The position numbers were made by a program, and so were the translations under genes. 64,000 nucleotides of DNA, from positions 1-64,000 of the forward strand of contig UPYK01000003.1 in assembly GCA_900538545.1 (NCBI GenBank), in the 5' to 3' direction. This DNA is from an uncultured Eggerthella sp. GTDB taxonomy: Bacteria; Actinomycetota; Coriobacteriia; Coriobacteriales; Eggerthellaceae. Shown piece after piece: positions 52,164-61,182 of the stretch (positions are counted from its first letter, which is position 1; every line of letters begins with the position of its first letter). The notes under the pieces were generated by a model. That model was not told where the DNA came from. It saw only the letters and a list, made by a program, of their open reading frames with translations, and searched no databases.

Positions 52164-54341
52164 TTAAGCATTCATCTTGTCGGTTGCTTTTTTATTGCGG
52201 CGGCGTATGAACAGATATGCGCCCACGCCGATAACCGCCAGCACCGCTAGTACGATGCCCGCCATTGCGAAGGGATTCTGAGCAAGAGCGCCAGAAGCCA
52301 GCGGGTTTTCGTTATCTTCGATGGTTCGTTCGGTGGTTGTATCCTGACCAGCATTGTTCGCTAGCGGATTGTCGTCATCGTTGATGATGACCGTGCCATC
52401 GCCTGCGCCTACGCCTGCATCACCTGGTGCAGCTGCGTCATCGACCGGCGTGATAGTTGCATCGATCGTGCCAGCCCCGCCACCCAGCGTGGTCTCGATG
52501 ATCTGCGTGCGAACGATGGTCCTGTTCGCGTTGATCGTATCGTTCACATCGCGATAGTAGATGGTATAGGTTGGTTGGCTCGGATCATCTGCATGGGGCG
52601 AGAAGTAGGTGTGGCGAATGGCCGAATCCTGACCAGCAAGGCGCACATATTCGTTGCCGTTTTGCGTGAAGCTCGATTCGCCCACGATGTTGATGTAATT
52701 CGTGTTCGCAGGATCTGCGGTGAAGGTTTGCGTGCGCAGGACCGATCCATCGGCGATGTTCACGTACTGAACTGAGAAATCGTACGGATCGCCCGGCTTG
52801 TAGTCTTCAGGCACGTAATAGATACGCTGCATCAGCTCTTCGCTGCTATTCGCCAGCTTCTCCCAATCGTAAGAGATCTTTTCCGTATTGCCTGCCCACG
52901 GAACATAGTTTTTGCCGTTCACAACTATGTTTCCTGGCGTGTAGTTGAAGCTCGCATCGGGCGTGACCGATTTCACCACGCGGCCGATCTCTTTGCCCGT
53001 CTCGCCATCGATCTCAATGAGCGTGAAGTCTACCTTCTTCGTGACCTTATCGGATTGATAGACCGCTTTGATGGTGCGGGTATTATTCTCATCCATCACG
53101 AAGTCCGCATCGGTCAGATCGTTCGTGAGGTAGACCAGCGTTCCGTTCGCATCACTTGCTTTGATGGAGCTCGGCGTTGCGCTTGCATCCTGGCCTTCCT
53201 GCGTGGTGATGGTAGCGGCGCTTCCTGCTCCACCTCCGATCACTTCAGAGAGACGGTAGAAGTTCACGCCTTCCGCGCTTTCCACTTGAGAGTTCTTATT
53301 CATCGAGAACGTATTCGGGATGGTGTAGCGGTAGCCTTGACCTTTCACATCAACGCTGTCGCTCCAGAGAAGGTTGTCATCTTCGTCTACGTACTTAATG
53401 GTAACGGGATAGGTGAGCCCTTCCACCTTCATGACCTGAACCGTGTAGAAGGGAGTATCAAGATCGAGTTCGACCGAAGTTCCCGCCAAGCTCGAGATCA
53501 CGCGATACGAAGTGGTCTTGGTTTTATCGGCAGGGTCGGTGGCAGAGAACGACTTCATGATAGGGGCGGTCGTTTTCGTCTGGTTGTCGATCCCGGTCAC
53601 CGTGACCGTCTTCACCACTTCGCCCGTGGTGGCATCGATATAGCGAATAGCGCCTTCAATGCTCCCTGCTGGATTCTCTTCGTAGGTAACGACGAACTTG
53701 TTACCGTCTACGAAACGGTTATCGATGCCGTTCGTCAGTTGGAGACTGTAGCTTGTTGCGCGATCGGCGCCTTCCTTCTGCTTGTAGTACGACTGACCAA
53801 CGCCCATATTCTTTGCTGCGGAAGAATCGTTGGTAGTACGGATACCCATGAGGCTCATGCTGGAAGAGCCGTCTGATTCGACAACCTTGGCATAAACGGG
53901 ATAGATCTTGCCTTCATAGATGGTCTTGCCGCCCATGAAAGCATCGCTCACCACCACTTTGAAGTTTGGGATGCTGTTCGGATCGGACAGAAGATCTTTG
54001 GGCGTTTGACCGTTGGGCATGTTCACCGAAATGATCTGGGCGATCTGATCGCTCGACTCTTTGTAATCCTCATCGGTGTACTTGATAGGATTGCTGAGCG
54101 GCACTCCATCTTTGTATACCGTGATGTAGATCGCTTTGAATTCGAGGTTATCGACCTTGAAGAGTTCCCAGCCGGTGGTCTGCATGAAATCGATACCACT
54201 TGCTGAAATTGGCTTATCTTCCGCGCCTTCTTGCTGGTCTGCCGAAGCAAAACTCGGAACGCTTGAAAGGCTGAATGCGAAAACTAACGCCATCACTAGA
54301 GCAATGAGCGCAGTTGTCTTGCTTTTTATCTGTGCTCGCAT
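52164..54341 (-). CDS. Large cell-surface protein with MucBP-like repeats
   Basis: The 725-residue protein has a signal peptide (TTALIALVMALVFAFSLSSVPSFA, cleaved near 35) and about six extracellular modules with a MucBP-like pattern (IRYIDATTGEVVKTVTVTG, VTIKYVDEDDNLLWSDSV, VQYVNIADGSVLRTQTF, IYYRDVNDTINANRTIVRTQ). An Asp/Ala/Gly-rich linker and one membrane helix (about 692-714) with a basic tail come last. No LPXTG motif is visible (ENPLASGALAQNPF precedes the helix), so it is anchored by its helix. It is 13 bases upstream of the giant adhesin gene and shares its operon. The ligand is unknown. Confidence 0.82.
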   Translation of the reverse strand: MRAQIKSKTTALIALVMALVFAFSLSSVPSFASADQQEGAEDKPISASGIDFMQTTGWELFKVDNLEFKAIYITVYKDGVPLSNPIKYTDEDYKESSDQIAQIISVNMPNGQTPKDLLSDPNSIPNFKVVVSDAFMGGKTIYEGKIYPVYAKVVESDGSSSMSLMGIRTTNDSSAAKNMGVGQSYYKQKEGADRATSYSLQLTNGIDNRFVDGNKFVVTYEENPAGSIEGAIRYIDATTGEVVKTVTVTGIDNQTKTTAPIMKSFSATDPADKTKTTSYRVISSLAGTSVELDLDTPFYTVQVMKVEGLTYPVTIKYVDEDDNLLWSDSVDVKGQGYRYTIPNTFSMNKNSQVESAEGVNFYRLSEVIGGGAGSAATITTQEGQDASATPSSIKASDANGTLVYLTNDLTDADFVMDENNTRTIKAVYQSDKVTKKVDFTLIEIDGETGKEIGRVVKSVTPDASFNYTPGNIVVNGKNYVPWAGNTEKISYDWEKLANSSEELMQRIYYVPEDYKPGDPYDFSVQYVNIADGSVLRTQTFTADPANTNYINIVGESSFTQNGNEYVRLAGQDSAIRHTYFSPHADDPSQPTYTIYYRDVNDTINANRTIVRTQIIETTLGGGAGTIDATITPVDDAAAPGDAGVGAGDGTVIINDDDNPLANNAGQDTTTERTIEDNENPLASGALAQNPFAMAGIVLAVLAVIGVGAYLFIRRRNKKATDKMNA

Positions 54342-54427
54342 ATTTGCCCCCTCCTGAAATACGCGGGTCTTTCGTTATTTCTCCTGTTAAAAGCAGAGAA
54401 TGCTCGCATTATCCAAGAGAATCACCC

Positions 54428-54456
54428 ACAATACAGACCTCAGCACCCTTATGCAA
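54428..54456 (-). promoter_or_regulatory. Possible promoter of the surface protein operon
   Basis: TTGCAT and TATTGT on the minus strand with a 17-base spacer, about 85 bases upstream of the surface protein ATG. Both boxes are imperfect but the spacing is ideal. Confidence 0.45.
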
Positions 54457-54573
54457 TCAAATTGGCTGCGATACTGTTCGGAAACATAAATAACACATTA
54501 TTTGAACAGGCTTTTTCTTATTTTTCATTATGCATATTGCCCTATGAGTTCACTATGGTTTCAAGCTCAAGAC

Positions 54574-54599
54574 GAAAAAAGCCCCAGATGCGGGGCTTT
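54574..54599 (-). terminator. Terminator after tRNA-Phe
   Basis: On the minus strand AAGCCCC, a six-base loop, GGGGCTT and then TTTT. It lies nine bases past the tRNA end. Confidence 0.9.
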
Positions 54600-54607
54600 A
54601 AGATTCA

Positions 54608-54683
<76 letters not shown>

Positions 54684-54720
54684 AGTATGTACGCGCAGAT
54701 GAGTTCTGACGCGAGTCGTT

Positions 54721-54749
54721 ATTCTACGCATTATCCGTTTTTCGGTCAA
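54721..54749 (-). promoter_or_regulatory. Promoter of tRNA-Phe
   Basis: TTGACC and TAGAAT on the minus strand with a perfect 17-base spacer, about 38 bases upstream of the tRNA 5' end. Confidence 0.75.
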
Positions 54750-54890
54750 GCGTTCTGCTCGACTTGCACGGTGAAAGCGATCAAAAGCGAACGCATTGGC
54801 GCTTTTGCTCATAAACCGCCCGTAAGATACGTGCTCTTCGCCCATACGATACTTTGCTCGCATAGACGAATCTTTCTCGGTCTCTTTCAG

Positions 54891-54958
54891 AAGGACAACG
54901 GGGACGTAGCTTATTGTCCCGCCAAAGCGGGACAATAAGCTACGTCCCCGTTGTCCTT
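54891..54958. repeat. Perfect 32-bp-arm palindrome after purD
   Basis: The left arm (54891-54922) starts AAGGACAACGGGGACGTAGC, and the right arm (54927-54958) is its exact reverse complement, around a four-base loop CAAA. It lies 10 bases past the purD stop (minus strand). A following TTGTCCTTGCC/TTGTCCTTAG pair shows a partial second copy of the arm end reaching the purD stop. It has no T-run typical of a terminator and could be a REP-like or mobile repeat. Confidence 0.85.
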
Positions 54959-54968
54959 GCCGTTGTCC

Positions 54969-56261
54969 TTAGTCCCAGGCGCTGCGACCTTCGAGGGCTT
55001 TCTTGCCAATATCGCTCCTGAACTGCATGCCTTCGAAGTTGATGCGCTTGATCGCTTCATAGGCGCGATGGCGCGCCGATTCGAACGAAGAGCCAAGGCC
55101 GACCACGTTCAGCACGCGACCGCCCGAAGTGATGAGCTCGCCATCAACGTTCAGCGCCGTACCCGCGTGGAAGACGAGCACCTTGTTCAAGTCCTCAGCA
55201 TCTTCAACGCCAAGGATGACCTTGCCCTTCTCATACGAACCGGGGTAGCCCTCAGAAGCCAACACCACGCTCAGCGCCCAATTATCGTCCCATTCCAGGT
55301 CGATATCGCCATCGCGGCCTTCGGCCACCGCCATCATGATGTCCACCAGATCGCTCTTGAGGCGCGGCAGGACAACCTGCGTTTCCGGATCGCCGAAGCG
55401 CGCGTTGAACTCGAGGACCTTCGGGCCTTCGGGCGTGAGCATGAAGCCGCCATAGAGCACACCACGATAGTCATGCTCGAAGGGCTCTTTCGCCGTTGCT
55501 GCAGCAGCCACTTCCATGATGCGCACCATCTCGGCCATCTCTTCATCGGTGACGATAGGCACTGGAGAATACACGCCCATGCCGCCCGTGTTGGGTCCCA
55601 GATCGCCGTCGTAGGCGCGCTTATGGTCCTGCGCTGGCGCCATGCAAAATGCCTTGCCATTCGTGACGAAAGCGAGCAGCGAGCACTCCGGACCCGTGAG
55701 CATCTCTTCGACCACTACGGTGTTGCCCGCAGAGCCGAACTCGCCCGAGAAACACGCCTCGACGCCTGCGCGTGCTGCGTCGAGCGTTTCTGCGACGATA
55801 ACACCCTTGCCCGCTGCAAGGCCATCGGCCTTCACTACAAGCGGCGCACCTAGTTCATCGCAATAGGCCAGTGCTTCCTCTTTATTGGTGAAGCTCTTGT
55901 AGCGTGCAGTCGGGATACCGTTCGCTTCCATGAATTCTTTACTGTAGGTCTTCGAACCTTCGAGCTGCGCGCCTTGCGCATCGGGGCCGAATACCGCAAT
56001 GCCTGCTTCGCGCAGCACATCGGCAACGCCTTTCACGAGCGGTGCTTCGGGGCCGATGACCACCAGTTCAACATCGTTTTGGCGCACGAAATCGAGCACC
56101 GCGTTACCATCTTCGATGTTGAGCGATTTGATATTGGTGCCCAGTTCAGCGGTACCGCCATTGCCTGGCGCGATATAGATCTCGCTGCAGCGAGGGCTTT
56201 TTGCCAGCGCCCAGGTGATCGCATGCTCTCTGCCGCCACTGCCTAAAACTAGAATATTCAT
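54969..56261 (-). CDS. purD: Phosphoribosylamine-glycine ligase
   Basis: PurD joins glycine to phosphoribosylamine in purine synthesis. The 430-residue ATP-grasp protein has ILVLGSGGREHAI, PGNGGT, the ATP-binding GAPLVVKADGLAAGKGV and VEEMLTGPECSLLAF, and the metal site LEFNARFGDPETQ. I use ATG 56259-56261 behind GAAAGGTATCTC; the open frame begins at 56309. It follows purA by 51 bases on the same strand and is probably co-transcribed. A strong palindrome lies just past its stop codon. Confidence 0.97.
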   Translation of the reverse strand: MNILVLGSGGREHAITWALAKSPRCSEIYIAPGNGGTAELGTNIKSLNIEDGNAVLDFVRQNDVELVVIGPEAPLVKGVADVLREAGIAVFGPDAQGAQLEGSKTYSKEFMEANGIPTARYKSFTNKEEALAYCDELGAPLVVKADGLAAGKGVIVAETLDAARAGVEACFSGEFGSAGNTVVVEEMLTGPECSLLAFVTNGKAFCMAPAQDHKRAYDGDLGPNTGGMGVYSPVPIVTDEEMAEMVRIMEVAAAATAKEPFEHDYRGVLYGGFMLTPEGPKVLEFNARFGDPETQVVLPRLKSDLVDIMMAVAEGRDGDIDLEWDDNWALSVVLASEGYPGSYEKGKVILGVEDAEDLNKVLVFHAGTALNVDGELITSGGRVLNVVGLGSSFESARHRAYEAIKRINFEGMQFRSDIGKKALEGRSAWD

Positions 56262-56312
56262 GAGATACCTTTCACGCGCTGGATGGTCGCGGTTGGTTGC
56301 TTTGTGCAATAA

Positions 56313-57608
56313 CTAGCGGGCTTCCCAGCCGTTGAAGATCGTCTGATCACGATCGGGACCGACCGCGATGATCGAAGCGGGAACACCGGTGATGTCTTCG
56401 AGATACTGAACATAGACCTGCGCATTCTGCGGCAAGTCTTCGAAGCGCTTGCAATCGGAGATATCGATGCCCTCCCAACCAGGAAGCTCTTCGTAGATAG
56501 GCTTCAAGCTGGGGGAACAGATGAGCTCTTGATCCATGGGGAAGTAATCATAGCGCTTGCCCTCGATCTCGTAGGCCACGCACACTTTGATGCGCGGCAC
56601 GCAGGAAAGCACGTCGAGCTTAGTGAGCGCAACATCCGTGAGCGAATTGACCTGCGCGGCATAGCGACCAACGACCGCATCGTACCAGCCACAGCGGCGC
56701 TTACGACCCGTGGTAACGCCATATTCTCCGCCTACTTCGCAGAGGCGCTCTCCTACTTCATCGGTGAGCTCGGTCGGAAATGGACCGGAACCAACACGCG
56801 TGATGTAGGCCTTCGCGATGCCGAGCACGCGGTCGATCGCCTTCGGACCAACGCCCGTGCCGATCGGTGCACCACCTGCACAGCAGGAAGACGAGGTGAC
56901 GAAGGGGTAGGTGCCATGGTCGATATCGAGCATGGTGCCCTGCGCGCCTTCGAAGAGAACCGACTTGCCATCGGCAAGTGCGGTGTTGAGCAAGTGCGTA
57001 GTTTCTGCCATGTGCGGGCGAATGCGCTCTGCCAGAGGCAGGTACGCTTCGCAGATCTGGTCGACCGTGTAGGTAGGAAGATCATAGATCTTCGAGAGAA
57101 TCTGATTCTTCAGCTCGAGCACGGAGGCAACCTTCTCGCGGAAGACCGCTTCATCCATCATGTCCTGGATGCGGATGCCACGACGGGCGACCTTGTCTTC
57201 ATAAGCAGGACCGATGCCGCGCTTCGTCGTGCCAATGAGCTTGGTGCCGCGCTTCGCTTCGCTCGCACCATCCAGATCGATGTGATAGGGCATGATAACG
57301 TGAGCATCGCACGAAACGAGCATGCGATCGGTCGGAAAGCCTGCTTCGTTGATGGTGCTCATCTCTTCAATGAGCACGTTGGGGTCGATCACGCAGCCAT
57401 TGCCGATGACCGGCGTAACGTTATCGTACATAACTCCAGAAGGGATGAGGTGAAGGGCAAGCTTCGTATCGCCCGTGATAACCGTATGCCCTGCGTTGTT
57501 CCCTCCTTGATAGCGCACAACGTAGTCGTAGTCCTTTGCGATCAAGTCGGTGATCTTGCCTTTGCCTTCATCGCCCCACTGGGCGCCTAGAAGAACAGTG
57601 CTCGGCAT
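56313..57608 (-). CDS. purA: Adenylosuccinate synthetase
   Basis: PurA links IMP and aspartate with GTP in AMP synthesis. The 431-residue protein has the P-loop-like LLGAQWGDEGKGKITD with the catalytic aspartate, YQGGNNAGHTV, the TTKRGIGPAYEDK loop, ALTKLDVLSCVPRI and the C-terminal GPDRDQTI. The ATG follows AAAGGAATACCT. It is preceded on the same strand by the YhaN gene, 40 bases upstream, and followed by purD. Confidence 0.97.
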   Translation of the reverse strand: MPSTVLLGAQWGDEGKGKITDLIAKDYDYVVRYQGGNNAGHTVITGDTKLALHLIPSGVMYDNVTPVIGNGCVIDPNVLIEEMSTINEAGFPTDRMLVSCDAHVIMPYHIDLDGASEAKRGTKLIGTTKRGIGPAYEDKVARRGIRIQDMMDEAVFREKVASVLELKNQILSKIYDLPTYTVDQICEAYLPLAERIRPHMAETTHLLNTALADGKSVLFEGAQGTMLDIDHGTYPFVTSSSCCAGGAPIGTGVGPKAIDRVLGIAKAYITRVGSGPFPTELTDEVGERLCEVGGEYGVTTGRKRRCGWYDAVVGRYAAQVNSLTDVALTKLDVLSCVPRIKVCVAYEIEGKRYDYFPMDQELICSPSLKPIYEELPGWEGIDISDCKRFEDLPQNAQVYVQYLEDITGVPASIIAVGPDRDQTIFNGWEAR

Positions 57609-57648
57609 AGGTATTCCTTTCGACAGTTCAATCTACCTGAAAAATATA

Positions 57649-59892
57649 TCACAGTTCGAAGAAATTACAGGAGCAATCGCACTCGCGCACCAGGGCAGCG
57701 ACACTCGGGTGACAGGTGAAAAGAATAACCTGGCGATAGCGCGAAAGCTCGACGATCACCTTAATGGCTTCACGGCGGCGTTCGTCGTCGAAATTCACGA
57801 GGATGTCGTCGCAGAGGATAGGCAGCGAACGACCCACGTTTTCGGCCGTAATGAGAAGGGCAACGCGCAATGCGAGATAGAGTTGTTGGCGCGTACCGAG
57901 CGAAAGCAACTGAGGCGGACAAGCGGTCTTCACGCTGTCGAGCGCTTCGATCTCTCCTTCGGCATTCATGCGCACTTTCTGCCACGCGCCCTTCGTCATC
58001 TGCGCGAAGAGGCGCGAAGCCTGCTTGTAGACTTCGGGCTGGCTTTTACGTTCCCATTCGGCGATCGAGACTTCCAAGCTGCGCTGCGCGAGCAACAGCA
58101 CGGCAAGTTCGTGATAGCGCTCCTTCAGCCGCGCATCCACGATCGCCTTGCGCTGCTTCGCCTCATCGAAGGTGGTGGCATGGCGCGCGTGCGAAAGCTC
58201 GCTCGAGATCTGACCGAACTGGAGATTCGTCTCTTGGATGAGCTCGCTCGTTTTGGCGCGTTCAGTGTTCTTGCGCTCGATGATCGCTTCGAGATCCGCC
58301 AGCTGCGCCTCGGGATCGAGCCCCATTGAAAGGCAGAGTTCGTGGCGCTGCTCCGCGAGCGTGCCGAGGAGCGATTCGAGCGACGCGCGCTGCAAGGAGA
58401 GCGCCTGGAGGTTCTGCTTTGTCGTCTCTTCATTCGTGCGCATATCATGGGCGAGATCGAGCAAGTGGCGCGCCTGGCGTATCGAACCTTCGGCGGCGCT
58501 GAATCCGCGCTGATCAAGGAACCATTTTGCGCGATTTTTGTGATCGGCCAGATCGCGCTCGCAAAGTTCAAGGTGCTGTTCGTCTTGATACTTGACCCAT
58601 TCGTAATCGCGTCTTCGCTCTTCAAACGCCTCTTCCGTTTTTGAAGGATGCATGTTGGCAACGATGCCTCCTGCTGCAACAAGAAGCCCGCAAAGACACG
58701 TGATCACGCCGAACGCTGAATACGTGAGCGAACCCACCGCACGCCCCTGTCGGAAAAGCCAAATGCCCACGATGCCCATGCATACGAGGATAACGAACGC
58801 GATGATCAAGCGAATGCGTCGTTGTGTCTTTGCGCGATCTTGCTCGGTCTGGAAATCGTGGTCGTTGATGAGTGTCTCAAACGCTGTTGTTGACTTCGCA
58901 ACTTCACGTTTTGCGCTATCAAGCGCATGCTCGTACTTGAGGCGCTCTTCGTCGAGATCGTCGAGAAGAGTCTTGACCTCATATTCTTCGGCAGATGATA
59001 GCTTGCTGAGCGCACGCACATTCTCATCAACTTCGACCGAATCGGGAAGGCGCATCTGCTGCTCCGAAGCGCGGGTCTCTTCGAGCAACGCAGTGTTCTG
59101 CTCGATCGATGCGTCGATCCCTTCAAGGCGTGCGTAGTTGCTCTTGAGCTCTTCGATCTCGGTATTGAGGCCAGCTTGCGCTTCGGTGAGCGCTTCTTTG
59201 CGTGCGAGCAACGATTCGAGGCGGTGCTCTTCTTCATAGAAACCGTCGGTTTCGTTGAGCAGCTCCTGAACGAGCGTCTTCTCGCGTTCCTGTTCTTCAC
59301 GCAAAAGTGCGATCGAGTCAGGAGTTTGCGCGGAGCGCGACATGAGCGCTCGTATCTTCTCCTGGATCTTAGCAAGCACGATGGCAGGGGATGATGCCGT
59401 ACCAGAGCCAGCCGTGAGCAAGCGCGCGGTAGCCTCGTTATGACGATCGAGCTTGAGCAGCTCGTCGCTATTGAGCGCGAACATGGTCTCGTACGTTTCC
59501 TTGTCGATGTCGTCGAGCACATGGAGTCGATCGACCACGCCTTCGCTGTTCTTCGTACGCTTGATCTCCTCAACATCGCCCGTGCGGTCGTCTTTGAAGA
59601 ACAAGCTGCCGATGCGCTCTGAATTCTCTGGCTTGTAACTGTTCGAACCACGGCGCGAAGCACGCCAGCCGAACATGACATTCTTGATAAGTTCACTGAT
59701 GGTGGTCTTGCCCGCTTCGTTCGCGCCATACACCACATTGAGGCCAGGCTTGAATGGGCCGACGATCATGTTGGCGAACTTGCCGAAATTCGTCAGCTTC
59801 ACGTATTCGAGATAGATGCTCGACAGATACGTTGGCGCAAGAGGCTGGTTCTTCTCGCCCTTCTTCTTGTTCTGTGCATCGCTCTTAGTCAT
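57649..59892 (-). CDS. YhaN-like SMC-type ATPase with membrane segment
   Basis: The 747-residue protein has the Walker A GANEAGKT at 56-63, long coiled coils (about 165-360 and 440-560), and a C-terminal ABC-type head with LGTRQQLYLALRVAL (signature) and LPILCDDILVNFDDERR (Walker B). Two hydrophobic segments lie at about 370-430, mid coiled coil, as in YhaN of B. subtilis, so it is probably membrane-held. It is the partner of the YhaO-like nuclease, like SbcC with SbcD. It is shorter than the 960-residue B. subtilis YhaN. It overlaps yhaO by eight bases. Its role is double-strand end processing by analogy. Confidence 0.85.
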   Translation of the reverse strand: MTKSDAQNKKKGEKNQPLAPTYLSSIYLEYVKLTNFGKFANMIVGPFKPGLNVVYGANEAGKTTISELIKNVMFGWRASRRGSNSYKPENSERIGSLFFKDDRTGDVEEIKRTKNSEGVVDRLHVLDDIDKETYETMFALNSDELLKLDRHNEATARLLTAGSGTASSPAIVLAKIQEKIRALMSRSAQTPDSIALLREEQEREKTLVQELLNETDGFYEEEHRLESLLARKEALTEAQAGLNTEIEELKSNYARLEGIDASIEQNTALLEETRASEQQMRLPDSVEVDENVRALSKLSSAEEYEVKTLLDDLDEERLKYEHALDSAKREVAKSTTAFETLINDHDFQTEQDRAKTQRRIRLIIAFVILVCMGIVGIWLFRQGRAVGSLTYSAFGVITCLCGLLVAAGGIVANMHPSKTEEAFEERRRDYEWVKYQDEQHLELCERDLADHKNRAKWFLDQRGFSAAEGSIRQARHLLDLAHDMRTNEETTKQNLQALSLQRASLESLLGTLAEQRHELCLSMGLDPEAQLADLEAIIERKNTERAKTSELIQETNLQFGQISSELSHARHATTFDEAKQRKAIVDARLKERYHELAVLLLAQRSLEVSIAEWERKSQPEVYKQASRLFAQMTKGAWQKVRMNAEGEIEALDSVKTACPPQLLSLGTRQQLYLALRVALLITAENVGRSLPILCDDILVNFDDERRREAIKVIVELSRYRQVILFTCHPSVAALVRECDCSCNFFEL

Positions 59893-61141
59893 TGTTGTTC
59901 TCGCTCAACAGATCGAACACGAGCGATTCCGCTTCCTTGCAAGCTTCATCGAAGCGCCGTTGAAGCTTGGGAACAGGCAGGTCAAGCGCTGAGAATTGCT
60001 GCTCAAGATAGGACAGACCGTCGACTTTGTCTTTCTTCTGCGCGCGCATGGTCGAAAGATAGACCGCCGGGAACAGCCCCTCTTTCTCGATCGCGTCCTT
60101 GTCGATCTTCGCGCGCGTTTCGTTCACGACATCATCGATGAAGAAGAACGGATAACGATCGTTGATGACCGAGCGGAGGTCGGCGAGCACATGCGGAGTG
60201 AGCGCACTATGAAGCGGTGTTGCACCCGTGAGCGTGATGCGACAGAGCATGTTCTGACATTGCGATCGCGCGTTGCGCTCGAACTGCTGTGTGGTGACCG
60301 CTTCTTGGATATCAGCGATCGTCGCGCAGACAGAAACGTCCACTTCGATGCGTTCCCACACAATTTGCGCCGTGGGAAGGAACGCAACTTCGGTGGGAAG
60401 GTTTTCGCGCAGCGTCACCTTGAGCACGCCATGCGGGCCAGTTTCGTGAATATCGCGCCCTTGGATGCAGCCCGAAAAGGCAATGGCTGGATCATCCTCG
60501 GGGATAAGCTGCGGATGATGAATATGCCCGAGCGCCCAGTAATCCATCTTGCGCGCGAGCAGGTCTTTTGGCTTCACCGGACTGCGTGTCGGATCGATAT
60601 CGAGACCAGAATGAATCACGCCCACCTGGAATGTTGCATCGGCAGCGATCTCTTTCGCCTTTGCGTGCGAGATGCCTTCCGCGATGTTCTCGTCTTGCGG
60701 CCATGCCTGCGTGTAGTAGCTTCGTCCACCTAACACAGCGAGCGATTCGCCCTCTTTTTCGTAGACAAAGTAGTTCGCCTCATGAGGATCGAAGAGATGA
60801 ACGTTTTCAGGAAGATCACCATACTCGCCCGCCCAGCGCGCATAAGGATCGTGGTTACCTGTGCAGAAATAGACCGGGATGTTCGCATCGTGAAGACGTT
60901 CGAGCCCATCGCGAAAGAAGCAGAAATCGGCATAGGAAGGGTGCGAGGCATCGAACGCATCGCCCGCGATGACCAAGAAATCAACCTGCTCACGGATCGT
61001 TTCGTCGATGAGCTTACGATAGGCATCAGGAATGGATTTGACCAAACGATCAGCCCACACCGGCGAGATCGCACGCAACCCCCTGAACGGGGCTCCGAGA
61101 TGAAGGTCTGCTGCGTGTATGAAGGTTACTGATCGCGCCAT
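59885..61141 (-). CDS. YhaO-like SbcD-family nuclease
   Basis: The 418-residue calcineurin-like phosphoesterase has FIHAADLHLGAPF, FLVIAGDAFDAS, FCTGNHDPYARW, IHSGLD and ALGHIHHPQL, the full set of metal ligands of the Mre11/SbcD superfamily. It is the catalytic partner of the YhaN-like ATPase, whose gene it overlaps. The C-terminal half (about 270-418) has no catalytic motifs and probably docks the partner. The ATG at 61139-61141 has a weak ribosome site. It is located 41 bases downstream of dnaB. Confidence 0.88.
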   Translation of the reverse strand: MARSVTFIHAADLHLGAPFRGLRAISPVWADRLVKSIPDAYRKLIDETIREQVDFLVIAGDAFDASHPSYADFCFFRDGLERLHDANIPVYFCTGNHDPYARWAGEYGDLPENVHLFDPHEANYFVYEKEGESLAVLGGRSYYTQAWPQDENIAEGISHAKAKEIAADATFQVGVIHSGLDIDPTRSPVKPKDLLARKMDYWALGHIHHPQLIPEDDPAIAFSGCIQGRDIHETGPHGVLKVTLRENLPTEVAFLPTAQIVWERIEVDVSVCATIADIQEAVTTQQFERNARSQCQNMLCRITLTGATPLHSALTPHVLADLRSVINDRYPFFFIDDVVNETRAKIDKDAIEKEGLFPAVYLSTMRAQKKDKVDGLSYLEQQFSALDLPVPKLQRRFDEACKEAESLVFDLLSENNND

Positions 61142-61182
61142 GGTTCGAGTGTAGCGGATAGTGATGCGTTTGTGCGCAAGCG

